Part shown: positions 12,904-20,901 of the stretch, piece after piece
How positions within the stretch are numbered: the stretch's first letter is position 1
Layout: the number at the start of each line of letters is the position of its first letter
Assembly: GCA_052169395.1 (NCBI GenBank)
Contig: JBQNCN010000002.1
Location: 248,001-312,000 of the forward strand
Length of the DNA: 64,000 nucleotides
Source of the DNA: Fimenecus sp052169395
GTDB taxonomy: Bacteria > Bacillota > Clostridia > Oscillospirales > Acutalibacteraceae
Direction of reading: 5' to 3'
The notes under the pieces: generated by a model
The model's database searches: none
What the model saw: the letters and a program-made list of their open reading frames with translations, nothing else
Told to the model about the DNA's origin: nothing
Translations under genes and position numbers: made by a program

Positions 12904-13584
12904 ATGGACTTTATGACTGAAAAAATGAAGTGTGAAGATCCTAAATGCATATATGAGTTCCTTGAAAATGAAGAGGATTATTTATGTTGTCCTGAATGTG
13001 GATATACAGTGTTTAAAAATTTATCTGAAGAAGAACAATATAAGAAAATAGAGTTGGAAAAGATAAATAACTTTAATATTATAAAGAATAAAGTGAATGC
13101 ATTTGTTGGCGTATATTTAGCAATTCATGCAACACTGCTTTTCACATATATGTTAATTGTGGAGGATATCTTACTTAATTTTAAAAGTCGGTATACGGTA
13201 AGATATTCAAGAGCTTTTGCGATAGTATTATTCGTACTTTTCTTTTGCGTTATATTTTCAAATTATAATATTTATAGAATTAAACTTTTAAAAAAGATTT
13301 TAGGTAAAAATACTTGGCGTATATATACGATAGAGTACACTTTAATTAAATGGATAATATTAGCGTTATTATTATATCTTATATTTAGATATCTGATACC
13401 TGTTATCTATTCTTCATATTGGCTTCCGATGTATATTAGAGCAAGAGAAATTCCTCAAAGACTTATACTGGAGATTAAAGCGGGGAAAATTCTAGGATGC
13501 TTTTTATTTCCTGTTTTTATATTCGTTGATATTTTTGAAACTTTAAAAAGAAACTACTGTTTTAATATGATTGATAAGAAGTAA
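12904..13584 (+). CDS. Zinc-ribbon membrane protein, unknown function (226 aa)
   Basis: The N-terminus carries a Cys cluster, CEDPKC and then CCPECGY, typical of a small zinc ribbon. A charged stretch follows, then three to four hydrophobic segments (about residues 60-80, 98-118, 145-170 and 195-212) that look like membrane helices. The C-terminus is MIDKK. I do not recognise a family beyond 'zinc ribbon plus membrane'. No strong Shine-Dalgarno site precedes the ATG at 12904. Translation may depend on the signal-peptide ORF that ends six bases upstream, or may start at the ATG of MTEKMKC. A decayed copy of the end of this gene and its terminator is visible at 43135-43210, so the gene has been duplicated in this genome. 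Confidence 0.6.
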   Translation: MDFMTEKMKCEDPKCIYEFLENEEDYLCCPECGYTVFKNLSEEEQYKKIELEKINNFNIIKNKVNAFVGVYLAIHATLLFTYMLIVEDILLNFKSRYTVRYSRAFAIVLFVLFFCVIFSNYNIYRIKLLKKILGKNTWRIYTIEYTLIKWIILALLLYLIFRYLIPVIYSSYWLPMYIRAREIPQRLILEIKAGKILGCFLFPVFIFVDIFETLKRNYCFNMIDKK

Positions 13585-13594
13585 ATAGGTTAAA

Positions 13595-13632
13595 GAAAAA
13601 AGCCTGTCGGTTTAAAACGACAGGCTTTTTAT
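13595..13632 (+). terminator. Intrinsic terminator
   Basis: Stem AGCCTGTCG/CGACAGGCT with a loop of about eight bases, A-run before and T-run after. It ends the zinc-ribbon gene. The stretch from here to 13722 has no ORF and no feature I can name. Confidence 0.85.
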
Positions 13633-13722
13633 TGCAGATAAAGTTGAAACTGTCCTCATCTTTTAATTGAAAAGCTTTATATCAACCGTTTTATCGTTTT
13701 TATAAAGTTTGTTTTCGTAATA

Positions 13723-13735
13723 TTTTATTGTTTTA
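13723..13735. repeat. Left copy of the 13-bp direct repeat flanking the element
   Basis: TTTTATTGTTTTA lies one base outside the left terminal inverted repeat. The identical 13 bases occur at 37851-37863, one base outside the right inverted repeat. This is the pattern of a target-site duplication. It is long for the IS30 family, whose duplications are normally only a few bases. Confidence 0.75.
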
Positions 13736-13736
13736 C

Positions 13737-13764
13737 GTCAATTCTAATAATAAGTTGCACCCCC
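13737..13764 (+). repeat. Left terminal inverted repeat (IR-L)
   Basis: It begins GTCAATTC, has ten variable bases, then ends TTGCACCCCC. The reverse complement of 37822-37849 begins and ends the same way, with 22 of 28 positions identical. The outer GTCAATTC block (8/8) and the inner TTGCACCCCC block (10/10) are perfect; the centre varies. The transposase ORF begins just inside. Confidence 0.8.
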
Positions 13765-13804
13765 CTTGAAAAAAGAAATATTAATGGTAAAATCTTTAAA
13801 AAAC

Positions 13805-13831
13805 AACTTCTACACCGGTGGAGTAGAAGTT
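13805..13831 (+). repeat. Dispersed 27-bp hairpin, copy 1 (transposase leader)
   Basis: AACTTCTAC pairs with GTAGAAGTT around an ACCGGT centre. Near-identical 27-bp palindromes lie at 14998-15024 (parA leader) and 37331-37357 (right end). Here it ends 24 bases before the preferred transposase start, so it would sit in the 5' untranslated region as an RNA hairpin or act as a palindromic protein-binding site. Confidence 0.75.
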
Positions 13832-13855
13832 AGAAAATTAAAAGAGGCTGTAAAA

Positions 13856-14935
13856 ATGTGTTCTAAATCAAGCGCAAATTCTAATGAGTTTTCCTTTTCA
13901 AATCACAAAGGCACACATCTAACATTTGATGAAAGAAAAATTATCGAACGCTTGTTAAGAAAAAACACGCCTAAAAAACAAATCGCAAGAATATTAGACC
14001 GAAGCATAAATACAATCAGAAATGAAATTAAAAGAGGCAGCATTGAGCAAATAACAAGGCGCAGTCAAAATAAGAAAAGCGGAAACGGGAAAGAAACAGT
14101 ATATTTTGCCGAGGCAGGACAAAATCGCTATGAACAAAACCGTAAAAGCTGCGGCCGCAAAAGTAAATTACTTGAATGCCTTGACCTTATAAATTTCATT
14201 GAACAAAACATAAAAAATAAGACCTCATCTGTTGACGCCTCAATAGGCTATGCAAAGAGGTTTAATTTATTTAACAATTATGTATGTACTCAAACAGTAT
14301 ATAACTATATCGATTTTAATTTAGTAAATATCAAAAATATAGATTTACCTAAAAAGATAAGAATAAAGCCCAAAAACAAAAGAATACGAAGAAACAAAAG
14401 AATATACGGTCGCTCAATAGATGAACGCCCTGAAACAGTCAACAAAAGATTAGAGTTCGGTCATTGGGAAGCTGACGGTATAGTAGGCAAAAACCATAAA
14501 GGACACCTCATAACAATAGTAGAACGCAAAACAGGATATGGCTTAATTTTCAATGTTCACGACAGAAAAAAAGATAAAATAATATCAGTGATAGACCACC
14601 TTCAAGGTATTTACGGTAAATATTTTACAACTGTATTTAAAACAATAACTTTTGATAACGGCGTAGAATTTTCAGACAGTAAAAATATTGAGAAAAACGG
14701 AAGAACAACCGTTTTTTATGCTCACCCGTACAGCAGTTTTGAACGCGGAACTAATGAAAATTGGAACGGAATTGTAAGAAGATACATACCAAAAAAGTCT
14801 TCTTTTTCTAACCTTAATGATGAAATTATAAAAAGAATAAATAATAAGATAAACAATCTGCCACGAAAAAGATTTAATTACAGAACACCTGAAGAACTTT
14901 ATAACGAAGAATTAAATAATATAATGGCAGCTTAA
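13856..14935 (+). CDS. IS30-family DDE transposase
   Basis: A protein of 359 residues with an N-terminal helix-turn-helix (LTFDERKIIERLLRKNTPKK, then ARILDRSINTIRNEIKRG) as in IS30 transposases. The catalytic core is GHWEADGIVGK (about 203-213, first Asp), TFDNGVEFS (about 264-272, second Asp) and a final Glu in ERGTNENWNG (about 296). All three acidic residues are present, so it should be active. The frame is open further upstream (TTG at 13766), but AGAGG lies eight bases before the ATG at 13856 and the palindromic hairpin lies upstream, so 13856 is preferred. No second inverted repeat is found close behind the gene, so this is not a stand-alone insertion sequence. Its end sequences are the two ends of the whole element, suggesting it is the element's mobility enzyme. 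Confidence 0.9.
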   Translation: MCSKSSANSNEFSFSNHKGTHLTFDERKIIERLLRKNTPKKQIARILDRSINTIRNEIKRGSIEQITRRSQNKKSGNGKETVYFAEAGQNRYEQNRKSCGRKSKLLECLDLINFIEQNIKNKTSSVDASIGYAKRFNLFNNYVCTQTVYNYIDFNLVNIKNIDLPKKIRIKPKNKRIRRNKRIYGRSIDERPETVNKRLEFGHWEADGIVGKNHKGHLITIVERKTGYGLIFNVHDRKKDKIISVIDHLQGIYGKYFTTVFKTITFDNGVEFSDSKNIEKNGRTTVFYAHPYSSFERGTNENWNGIVRRYIPKKSSFSNLNDEIIKRINNKINNLPRKRFNYRTPEELYNEELNNIMAA

Positions 14936-14953
14936 TATATATAAAATCAAAAC

Positions 14954-14984
14954 AAAGCGATTATCAAAGGATAGTCGCTTTTTT
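14954..14984 (+). terminator. Transposase terminator
   Basis: Stem AAAGCGATTATC/GATAGTCGCTTT with one wobble pair and a T-run. A close relative, CGATTATC..GATAGTCG, ends the adhesin gene at 23604-23635, so the element reuses a terminator type. Confidence 0.85.
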
Positions 14985-14997
14985 ATTGTTAAAAAAC

Positions 14998-15024
14998 AAC
15001 CTCTACACCACCGGTGCAGAGGTT
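14998..15024 (+). repeat. Dispersed 27-bp hairpin, copy 2 (parA leader)
   Basis: AACCTCTACACC pairs with GGTGCAGAGGTT (one mismatch) around ACC. It ends 33 bases before the parA ATG. Because the frame is open through it, automatic annotation could start parA early with residues LKNNLYTTGAEVEK; the real start has its own Shine-Dalgarno further down. Confidence 0.8.
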
Positions 15025-15057
15025 GAAAAATATAAAATAAAAACAAGGAGTAAGACA

Positions 15058-15825
15058 ATGACACAGGTAATAGCTATTACCAATCAAAAAGGCGGCGTCG
15101 GTAAAACCGCAACCGCAGGAAGTCTGAGCACAGCCCTTGCAAAATCAGGTAAAACCGTGCTGCTTATAGACTTTGACCCACAGGGAAATTTAACAAAGGG
15201 ATTGGGGTGTAGACAGCACGATTTTTCAATAAAAGATTTGCTGCTTGACGAAATTTCTGAAATTAAAGCCCCAGTTCAAAAATATGTTATGCATACGGAG
15301 AGTGTGGATTTAATTCCGGCTGATTTACAGCTTGCAGGTCTTGATATAAGACTGTCCGCAGCTATGAGCAGAGAAACGATTTTAACCCGTGCATTAGAGC
15401 GTTTAAAGCCACATTATGAATACATAATAATCGACAGCAACCCGGCTTTAAATCTGTTTACGATAAATACTCTTGTTGCCTCAAATTACGTTATTATTCC
15501 CGTTCAGGCAGAGCCTTATGCAACGGACGGTCTGTCAGACCTTTTAAGTACGATAGGAACAATAAAAAAACAGCTTAATCCTAAGCTTAAAATCAAAGGA
15601 ATATTGCTGACAATGACGGATAATCGCAATAATTTAAGCAAACACATTACAAATCAAATAAGAAAAGGCTTTAAAGGAAAAATTAAAGTGTTTGATACCA
15701 TAATTCCCCGTTGCATAAAAACAGCCGAAGCAACACTTTATGAAAAAAGCCTTTTAAACTATGCGCCAAATTCCGAAAGTGCAAAAGCCTATAAAAATTT
15801 AGCAAAGGAGATATTGGAAAAATGA
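15058..15825 (+). CDS. parA: ParA-family partition ATPase
   Basis: A protein of 255 residues beginning MTQVIAITNQKGGVGKTATAG, the deviant Walker A (KGGVGKT, residues 11-17) of Soj/ParA proteins. Walker A' and B regions follow (LLIDFDPQGNLTKGLG, then IIIDSNPAL in place of the usual DTPP). It is expected to help keep the excised circular form of the element during host division, working with ParB. AAGGAG precedes the chosen ATG; the 24 residues upstream in the same frame come from the palindromic hairpin and are not protein. It overlaps parB by four bases, so the pair is translationally coupled. Confidence 0.93.
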   Translation: MTQVIAITNQKGGVGKTATAGSLSTALAKSGKTVLLIDFDPQGNLTKGLGCRQHDFSIKDLLLDEISEIKAPVQKYVMHTESVDLIPADLQLAGLDIRLSAAMSRETILTRALERLKPHYEYIIIDSNPALNLFTINTLVASNYVIIPVQAEPYATDGLSDLLSTIGTIKKQLNPKLKIKGILLTMTDNRNNLSKHITNQIRKGFKGKIKVFDTIIPRCIKTAEATLYEKSLLNYAPNSESAKAYKNLAKEILEK

Positions 15826-16466
15826 AAAAAGATATGCCCGATATTAAAATTACCGCATTTAACGATTTATTCTCAACTGAAGAAGACCGCCAAGCCGAAC
15901 GACATGGTGCAGTCGTTAATATAAGCATAACTGAAATTGACGATTTTAATAATCACCCTTTTAAAGTTGAAGAAAACGCAGATATGCGTACCCTTAAAAA
16001 CAGCATAACCGAAAACGGCGTTATCTCACCCTGCATAGTAAGACAAAAGGAAAACGGCAGATATGAAATGATTTCAGGACACAGGCGTAAATTCGCAAGC
16101 ACACTGGCAGGGCTTTCCGAACTTCCCTGTATAGTGAAAAATTTAAATGATGAAGAAGCGACCGTCCTTATGGTAGACAGCAACTCATATAGGGAATACA
16201 TCTTACCGTCCGAAAAAGCCTTTGCATATAAGATGAAGCTTGAAGCTTTGAAAAAACCGCAAGGGTTCAGGTCTGACCTTAAAGCTTCAGAACGGCACGG
16301 TAAAACTTCAAAAGAAATATTAGCAAAAGACACAGGCGAAAGCAAAGATAAACGCATAAGCACAACACGCTTTAAACCGTTTTTCAGCGATAACATTTCA
16401 CTTAGAAAAATGGAAGAAGAAATTATTACAGCGCTTAAATTTTACAGGCAGCATAACAAAATTTAA
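15822..16466 (+). CDS. parB: ParB-like partition protein, shortened, apparently without its HTH domain
   Basis: A protein of 214 residues. The ParB/Spo0J N-terminal nuclease-like domain is clear (ITEIDDFNNHPFKV, then SITENGVISPCIVR, then YEMISGHRRKFAS, then LPCIVKNLNDEEATVLMVDSN). ParB proteins of similar elements are near 300 residues, with a central helix-turn-helix followed by a C-terminal part. Here the text jumps from TGESKDKR (about residue 176) to RFKPFF..ISLRKMEEEIITALKFY, which resembles the usual C-terminus. An in-frame deletion of the DNA-binding centre is the likely explanation. Whether it can still bind a parS site is doubtful. It follows parA with a four-base overlap. Confidence 0.85.
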   Translation: MKKDMPDIKITAFNDLFSTEEDRQAERHGAVVNISITEIDDFNNHPFKVEENADMRTLKNSITENGVISPCIVRQKENGRYEMISGHRRKFASTLAGLSELPCIVKNLNDEEATVLMVDSNSYREYILPSEKAFAYKMKLEALKKPQGFRSDLKASERHGKTSKEILAKDTGESKDKRISTTRFKPFFSDNISLRKMEEEIITALKFYRQHNKI

Positions 16467-16498
16467 ACGACAGTTTATATAACCGTCGTTTTTCTTTT
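16465..16498 (+). terminator. parAB terminator
   Basis: AAACGACAGTT pairs with AACCGTCGTTT (one mismatch) around TATAT, followed by a T-rich run. It starts at the parB stop codon. Confidence 0.8.
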
Positions 16499-16535
16499 TT
16501 CTAAAATAATATATAAATCAAAGGAGATTTTTAAA

Positions 16536-17420
16536 ATGTCAACAGTATTCAGAGTTATGAAAAATGATAACTACTCAATCATCAGCAATCAGCATTTAAG
16601 AGATAAAAGATTATCTCTTAAAGCCAAAGGTCTTTTAACCATTATGTTATCTCTTCCTGAAGATTGGGATTATACCCTTGCAGGATTAGTGATTTTATCA
16701 GATGACGGCATAACCGCCACAAGAAATACTTTGCTGGAGCTTGAAGCCAAAGACTACCTTATCCGCAAGCAACTAAAAAATGAGTTCGGGCAGTTTTGCA
16801 ATATAAAATACTATATTTTTGAAAATCCTGAAGATTGCAGAGAATACAGAAAAAACAGCGGAAAGCCAAGTGGCAGTTCCGATATCAGGTTTTCTAACAA
16901 CGGTGAAAACACCGAAAAAACACCTGAAAAATCGGAAGAAATTTTAGCTGAAAAAACGCCTGATTTTTTTGACCCTGCCGATGTTAGGTTTTCTAATAAC
17001 GGTAAACCGCACGCAATAAATAACTTATGTAATAAAGAAAAGAATAGTAAGTTAGAAAAAGAAAGTATAAGTGAACAAAAAAATATTTTAAATAAAGAAG
17101 ACTTAAAAAGTTTAATTCGTGAAAATATTGAATATTCGACCTTTTCTTTTTCTAACAAGGACGAAAAAGCTTTTATTGATGAAACAATCGACCTCATAAC
17201 TGAAACAATATTATCAAAAAAAGAAAAATTTAAGATTAAAGGTGTTGAAATTCCTGCTGAAGCTGTAAAAGAGCGCCTTTTCTGCGTTGATAAAGACAAT
17301 TTGCTATATGTTAAGCAAACTGTGGAAAAATCCCGCAATAAAATTAAGAATTTACCGTCTTATCTGCTTTCCGTACTGTACTCTTCCACTTTCAACACTT
17401 CTTTTGCAGTTAAACGGTGA
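16536..17420 (+). CDS. DUF6017-type replication-associated protein with N-terminal winged helix
   Basis: A protein of 294 residues. The first 90 residues (MSTVFRVMKNDNYSIISNQHLRDKRLSLKAKGLLTIMLSLPEDWDYTLAGL, then LELEAKDYLIRKQ) are a winged-helix domain of the replication-initiator/DnaD type. The C-terminal part (DLKSLIRENIEYS to YLLSVLYSSTFN) fits DUF6017, found in Tn1549-like elements at this position after parAB. The middle is low-complexity and holds two repeats of the form RFSNNG (near residues 118 and 150) and one FSFSNK, part of a recurring motif in this element. AAGGAG precedes the ATG. It probably takes part in replication or maintenance of the circular form; that is inference from position. 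Confidence 0.8.
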   Translation: MSTVFRVMKNDNYSIISNQHLRDKRLSLKAKGLLTIMLSLPEDWDYTLAGLVILSDDGITATRNTLLELEAKDYLIRKQLKNEFGQFCNIKYYIFENPEDCREYRKNSGKPSGSSDIRFSNNGENTEKTPEKSEEILAEKTPDFFDPADVRFSNNGKPHAINNLCNKEKNSKLEKESISEQKNILNKEDLKSLIRENIEYSTFSFSNKDEKAFIDETIDLITETILSKKEKFKIKGVEIPAEAVKERLFCVDKDNLLYVKQTVEKSRNKIKNLPSYLLSVLYSSTFNTSFAVKR

Positions 17421-17433
17421 ATCGGAGAAAAAA

Positions 17434-18216
17434 TTGAACGCAGTTTTAAAATATCCAGGAGCAAAAAATAGGTTAGCAAAATGGATTGTTGGGTTTATTC
17501 CTGAACATAGGGTGTATTGTGAGCCGTTTTTTGGTAGTGGGGCGGTATTTTTCAACAAAAAACCTTGTTATAACGAAATCATAAATGATTTAGATGATGA
17601 TGTTTATAATTTTTTTAAAGTTTTGAGAAATAACGGCGAGGCATTATCGGAAAAAATACTACTAACTCCATACGGCCGAACAGAATATAAAGAAGCCTAT
17701 TGTCAATCTGCAGATATAGAAGATTTAGAAAGAGCGAGGTTATTTGCGATAAAATGTTGGCAAGGCTTCGGTTGCGGTAATAAGTATAAAAACGGCTTCC
17801 GCCGTGGACTCGGCGAAAAATCCCCGAACCCCGCAAAAGCGTGGAACGAATTACCCGAAACACTTTTGTTTGCTACCGAAAGACTAAAAAATGCCCAAAT
17901 TGAAAAGAAAAACGCAATTGAACTAATAAAAAGTCTTAAAGGTAAAGATACTTTTATATTTGTAGATCCTCCTTATCTGATGAACACAAGAAAAAAATAC
18001 TTATACAACCACGAAATGACAGATGATGAGCACTTTGAATTACTTAAAACCTTATGCGAAAGCGATTGTAAAATTATGATAAGCGGTTATGACAGTGCTT
18101 TATATAATGAAACACTTAACGGTTGGCGTAAATTTAACAAAAATACTACGGCCGAATGTTCGGTTAAAAGAACAGAGTTTGTATGGTTGAATTATGATTT
18201 GGAGGATAAAAAATGA
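17434..18216 (+). CDS. DNA adenine methylase, Dam/D12 class
   Basis: A protein of 260 residues. The N-terminal NAVLKYPGAKNRLAKWI and EPFFGSGAVFFNK make up the AdoMet site of D12-class N6-adenine methylases. The catalytic motif is DPPY in FIFVDPPYLMN (about residue 177). The start is TTG at 17434, preceded by CGGAG at good distance and followed by the family's N-terminus; the frame is open upstream but overlaps the previous gene. No restriction enzyme lies nearby, so this is an orphan methylase. It may protect the element's DNA from host restriction on transfer or alter regulation; the target site cannot be read from sequence. It is 13 bases after the DUF6017 gene. Confidence 0.9.
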   Translation: MNAVLKYPGAKNRLAKWIVGFIPEHRVYCEPFFGSGAVFFNKKPCYNEIINDLDDDVYNFFKVLRNNGEALSEKILLTPYGRTEYKEAYCQSADIEDLERARLFAIKCWQGFGCGNKYKNGFRRGLGEKSPNPAKAWNELPETLLFATERLKNAQIEKKNAIELIKSLKGKDTFIFVDPPYLMNTRKKYLYNHEMTDDEHFELLKTLCESDCKIMISGYDSALYNETLNGWRKFNKNTTAECSVKRTEFVWLNYDLEDKK

Positions 18217-18229
18217 AACGGAGGAAAAA

Positions 18230-18799
18230 ATGTATTTTAGAAATCCAGCCTTTATCATTTCGGCGGTGTTATCAACTGCCGCAATATTCATTTCAATTAT
18301 TTCTATGTTTTTAAATGCTTTTCTGATGAACAGAGAGTATGAATATAAGCTTGCACCTGAAACGGAAACGGAAATCTTAACCAAAAAGACGGAAAGCAAA
18401 GTTGTTATAGATAAAATCACCTTAAAGCTTCCTGCAAAGAACAATCTTCAAACCGCTTACCTGATAAGTCCCGATATGACAATGAAAAAGCTTGTCCTAA
18501 ACAAAGATGAAACGGAAATTACCGATATAAAAACAGCAAGCGTAGAAAACGGAGTGTATGACCTGAACGAAGACGGCGTACATTATCAATACGGCTTTAT
18601 TCTTTTAAAAAAGCTGAACGAACCCTATGATGTACACATTTTCTACCTTAAAGCTTGCGGAAATGAAACTTTTTCAGCTGCCGTATCGGATATTGAAACC
18701 TTAGCTTTGGCAAAAAGCAAGAACAAGGGAGATAATTTTATCTATAACGAATATCTGAAAATTAATGAATTTATAACGAAATTTAAAGAAAAATCATAA
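18230..18799 (+). CDS. Membrane-anchored protein of unknown function (189 aa)
   Basis: An N-terminal hydrophobic segment (about residues 7-30, FIISAVLSTAAIFISIISMFLNAF) is followed by a soluble, probably extracytoplasmic domain with strand-like spacing. An acidic/Lys linker (APETETEILTKKTESKV) connects the two. The ATG at 18230 has ACGGAGG eight bases upstream; the open frame before it overlaps the methylase gene. I do not recognise a family. Its place between the methylase and a secreted repeat protein suggests element cargo facing the outside. Confidence 0.6.
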   Translation: MYFRNPAFIISAVLSTAAIFISIISMFLNAFLMNREYEYKLAPETETEILTKKTESKVVIDKITLKLPAKNNLQTAYLISPDMTMKKLVLNKDETEITDIKTASVENGVYDLNEDGVHYQYGFILLKKLNEPYDVHIFYLKACGNETFSAAVSDIETLALAKSKNKGDNFIYNEYLKINEFITKFKEKS

Positions 18800-18926
18800 T
18801 TCAGGGTAAAATTATCCTTGAAATAGGCAAAATGAGATATACATACTTGTATTAACAGTTGAAATGTGTTATTTTAGTCTTGACAGACAAAATGTATTTT
18901 TTCTAAAAAATTAAAGGAGAAAAATT

Positions 18927-19901
18927 ATGAAAAACACACTCAAAAAGCTTGCCTGTACTGCACTTTCAGGAGTTTTGCTTGTGTCGGCTGCAAGCTTCGG
19001 CTCGGCCGCAAAAAGCAAAATAACAACTCGTGATATAGACAAAACCAATCCGATGTTCCGTTTATATAACCCCAACAGCGGAGAGCATTTTTATACAAAA
19101 GATATGGCTGAAAGAGATTATCTTTCAAAACTCGGCTGGAATTATGAGGGTACCGGCTGGACTGCTCCCAAGACCTCAAAAACTCCCGTTTACAGACTTT
19201 ATAACCCTAATGCCGGTGAACACCACTACACGCTTGACAAAAGCGAAAAGGATATGCTCATAAAGGCGGGCTGGAACTATGAGGGCATAGGCTGGTACAG
19301 TGATGATAACAAAGCAACGCCCGTTTACAGACAGTATAACCCTAATGCATGGGCTAACAACCACAACTACACAAAAAACAAGGCTGAAAATGACAATCTT
19401 ATTTCTTTAGGTTGGAAATATGAAAATATAGGCTGGTACGGTGTTGAAGAGCTGCCTGTTGAAAACCCTGCAATACCTGAAGAAAATAAACCTGCAAAAC
19501 CTGTTGAAGATAAATTTGTTGAAAATTATGACTTTACTGAAGAAGATGTAAAGAAAATGGTTGAAGAAATGGGATTTAAATATAATTATGAGTTAGACCC
19601 AAGAAAATTAAATACAGGTTGGGCGCACATCGGCGGTGTAGGAAGTAAAATATATTTTACTGACATATACAATTTACAGGACGTTAAAGAATACATACTT
19701 TACAAAGCAACAAAAGACTATAACGAATTTAGACTTATCCAAATAACACCTGAAAATATGAAGAGCTTTGATAACTTACCTGATGATGGTTCAGGATGGA
19801 AAAGCATTTTTATGCTCAGTGAAGCCGATAAAAAAACAGTTTTTGAAGAAATTAAAAATGGTAGTCACGAATATATTCTATGTTTTTCAAACAGTGATTA
19901 A
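18927..19901 (+). CDS. Secreted protein with three DUF5648-type repeats (324 aa)
   Basis: A signal peptide (MKNTLKKLACTALSGVLLVSAASFGSAA) is followed by three tandem repeats of about 45 residues (about 42-180). Each contains YRLYNPNSGEHFYT or a variant, then a Glu-rich turn and GWNYEGIGWY. This motif fits the DUF5648 family of secreted and cell-wall proteins. A Pro/Glu linker (about 176-195) leads to a C-terminal domain of about 130 residues I do not recognise. There is no LPXTG motif, so it is secreted or held through the repeats. The gene has AAAGGAG before its ATG and a terminator right at its stop. It is likely cargo acting at the cell surface. Confidence 0.75.
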   Translation: MKNTLKKLACTALSGVLLVSAASFGSAAKSKITTRDIDKTNPMFRLYNPNSGEHFYTKDMAERDYLSKLGWNYEGTGWTAPKTSKTPVYRLYNPNAGEHHYTLDKSEKDMLIKAGWNYEGIGWYSDDNKATPVYRQYNPNAWANNHNYTKNKAENDNLISLGWKYENIGWYGVEELPVENPAIPEENKPAKPVEDKFVENYDFTEEDVKKMVEEMGFKYNYELDPRKLNTGWAHIGGVGSKIYFTDIYNLQDVKEYILYKATKDYNEFRLIQITPENMKSFDNLPDDGSGWKSIFMLSEADKKTVFEEIKNGSHEYILCFSNSD

Positions 19902-19930
19902 GAACCAAGTTAACGGCTTGGTTCTTTTAA
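19900..19930 (+). terminator. Terminator at the end of the repeat protein
   Basis: AAGAACCAAG pairs perfectly with CTTGGTTCTT around TTAACGG, followed by TTTTAATTT. The hairpin begins inside the TAA stop codon. Confidence 0.85.
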
Positions 19931-19947
19931 TTTAAGGAGGTGATGAT

Positions 19948-20388
19948 ATGAACGAAAAAAGTTTTATCAGTGAAATTTTATATCATATTTCAGATGAAAA
20001 AAGATACAAAAAACAATATAACGAATATAACCGAAAAAGAGAATGGCTGCGAAAATTAAATACCGCAGAGCTACAAACTCATTTAATTGAAATTAAATCA
20101 TCTTGTGCTTATTCAAAAGCAAAAAATAATATCGTTTTAGGTGTTTTTATCGCAAGTATTTTTATCGGTGTATGGAAGTATTTTTTTAAAATATTATATT
20201 TGGTTTTATCAAATAGCGATACAACAGATGTTTTAAATCCTGTATATATGTTGATTATAATTATAGCTATGGCTATAACGGCTTGTTTTTCTATAATAAT
20301 TTATTTTAATTTAAGAAATTATAGAGCGTTATATAAAAATATGCTTATTATTGAAGAAATTATGAATGAGAGAAAAAATAATGAATAG
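19948..20388 (+). CDS. Small membrane protein, unknown (146 aa)
   Basis: A charged N-terminal half (residues 1-50, helical, with many Lys/Glu/Tyr) is followed by two hydrophobic segments (about 62-85 and 98-122) and a short charged tail. TAAGGAGGTGATGAT before the ATG is a nearly perfect Shine-Dalgarno. The next gene starts inside its last codons, so the pair is probably co-translated and may act as a complex. No family recognised. The pattern of two small coupled membrane proteins could fit an immunity, toxin-antitoxin or surface-exclusion role; that is speculation. Confidence 0.6.
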   Translation: MNEKSFISEILYHISDEKRYKKQYNEYNRKREWLRKLNTAELQTHLIEIKSSCAYSKAKNNIVLGVFIASIFIGVWKYFFKILYLVLSNSDTTDVLNPVYMLIIIIAMAITACFSIIIYFNLRNYRALYKNMLIIEEIMNERKNNE

Positions 20389-20848
20389 TAAAAGAAAGTG
20401 CTTTATTTTAAAAATGTTAATTCCTGAATTTGCTTTTTTAATAATCACAATTTTATATTTAATTTCACTGCATAAATTTAATAAAGTCTTATATGATTTA
20501 GGATTATCCAAGGCTTTATTTAAATCATTCAATGTTATTAACTACTTTAAGTTGTTTACTTATTATGACAATAAAGCATTAAAATTTTTAGCAGGAGCAA
20601 TAATATTAACGATTATTGCAATATGCTTAATTCTTTCAAAATATTCTTCATATAAAGATGTTGATTACACCGAAAATACAACAGATATAAAATTTGCTTT
20701 TATTATTTCATTTATCGTAAATATTATTATGATAATTTCTATTTTCATTCTTATAATAAATCCGATAGTAAGGTGTTTAATATTAGTTCTTATGGGTAGC
20801 AGTATAGGATTTAGCAATGCTTCTGATAAAAAGAAATTTATTGAATAA
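20381..20848 (+). CDS. Small membrane protein, unknown (155 aa)
   Basis: Four hydrophobic segments (about residues 10-32, 60-80, 100-125 and 128-145 from MNSKRK) suggest a polytopic membrane protein. The start at 20381 overlaps the previous gene by eight bases; an ATG five codons earlier is possible but lies further from GAGAG. After the stop comes a fine Shine-Dalgarno (AAGGAGGTGATG) leading only to a five-codon ORF (MTEKI, 20869-20886), which looks like the leftover start of a deleted third gene. No family recognised. Confidence 0.55.
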   Translation: MNSKRKCFILKMLIPEFAFLIITILYLISLHKFNKVLYDLGLSKALFKSFNVINYFKLFTYYDNKALKFLAGAIILTIIAICLILSKYSSYKDVDYTENTTDIKFAFIISFIVNIIMIISIFILIINPIVRCLILVLMGSSIGFSNASDKKKFIE

Positions 20849-20901
20849 AAAAATTAAGGAGGTGATGACGGAAAAAATATAATAATAAATCCCTTTTTTA
20901 T

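Noticed and set aside
13737..14990. The IS30-family gene as a stand-alone insertion sequence
   Set aside because: The left inverted repeat has no partner near the end of the gene (14936-15000); the only partner is at 37822-37849, and the direct repeats also sit at those outer positions.
14986..15057. Extended N-terminus of ParA (residues LKNNLYTTGAEVEK)
   Set aside because: This text is the translated palindromic hairpin. A proper ribosome site and the conserved ParA N-terminus begin at 15058.
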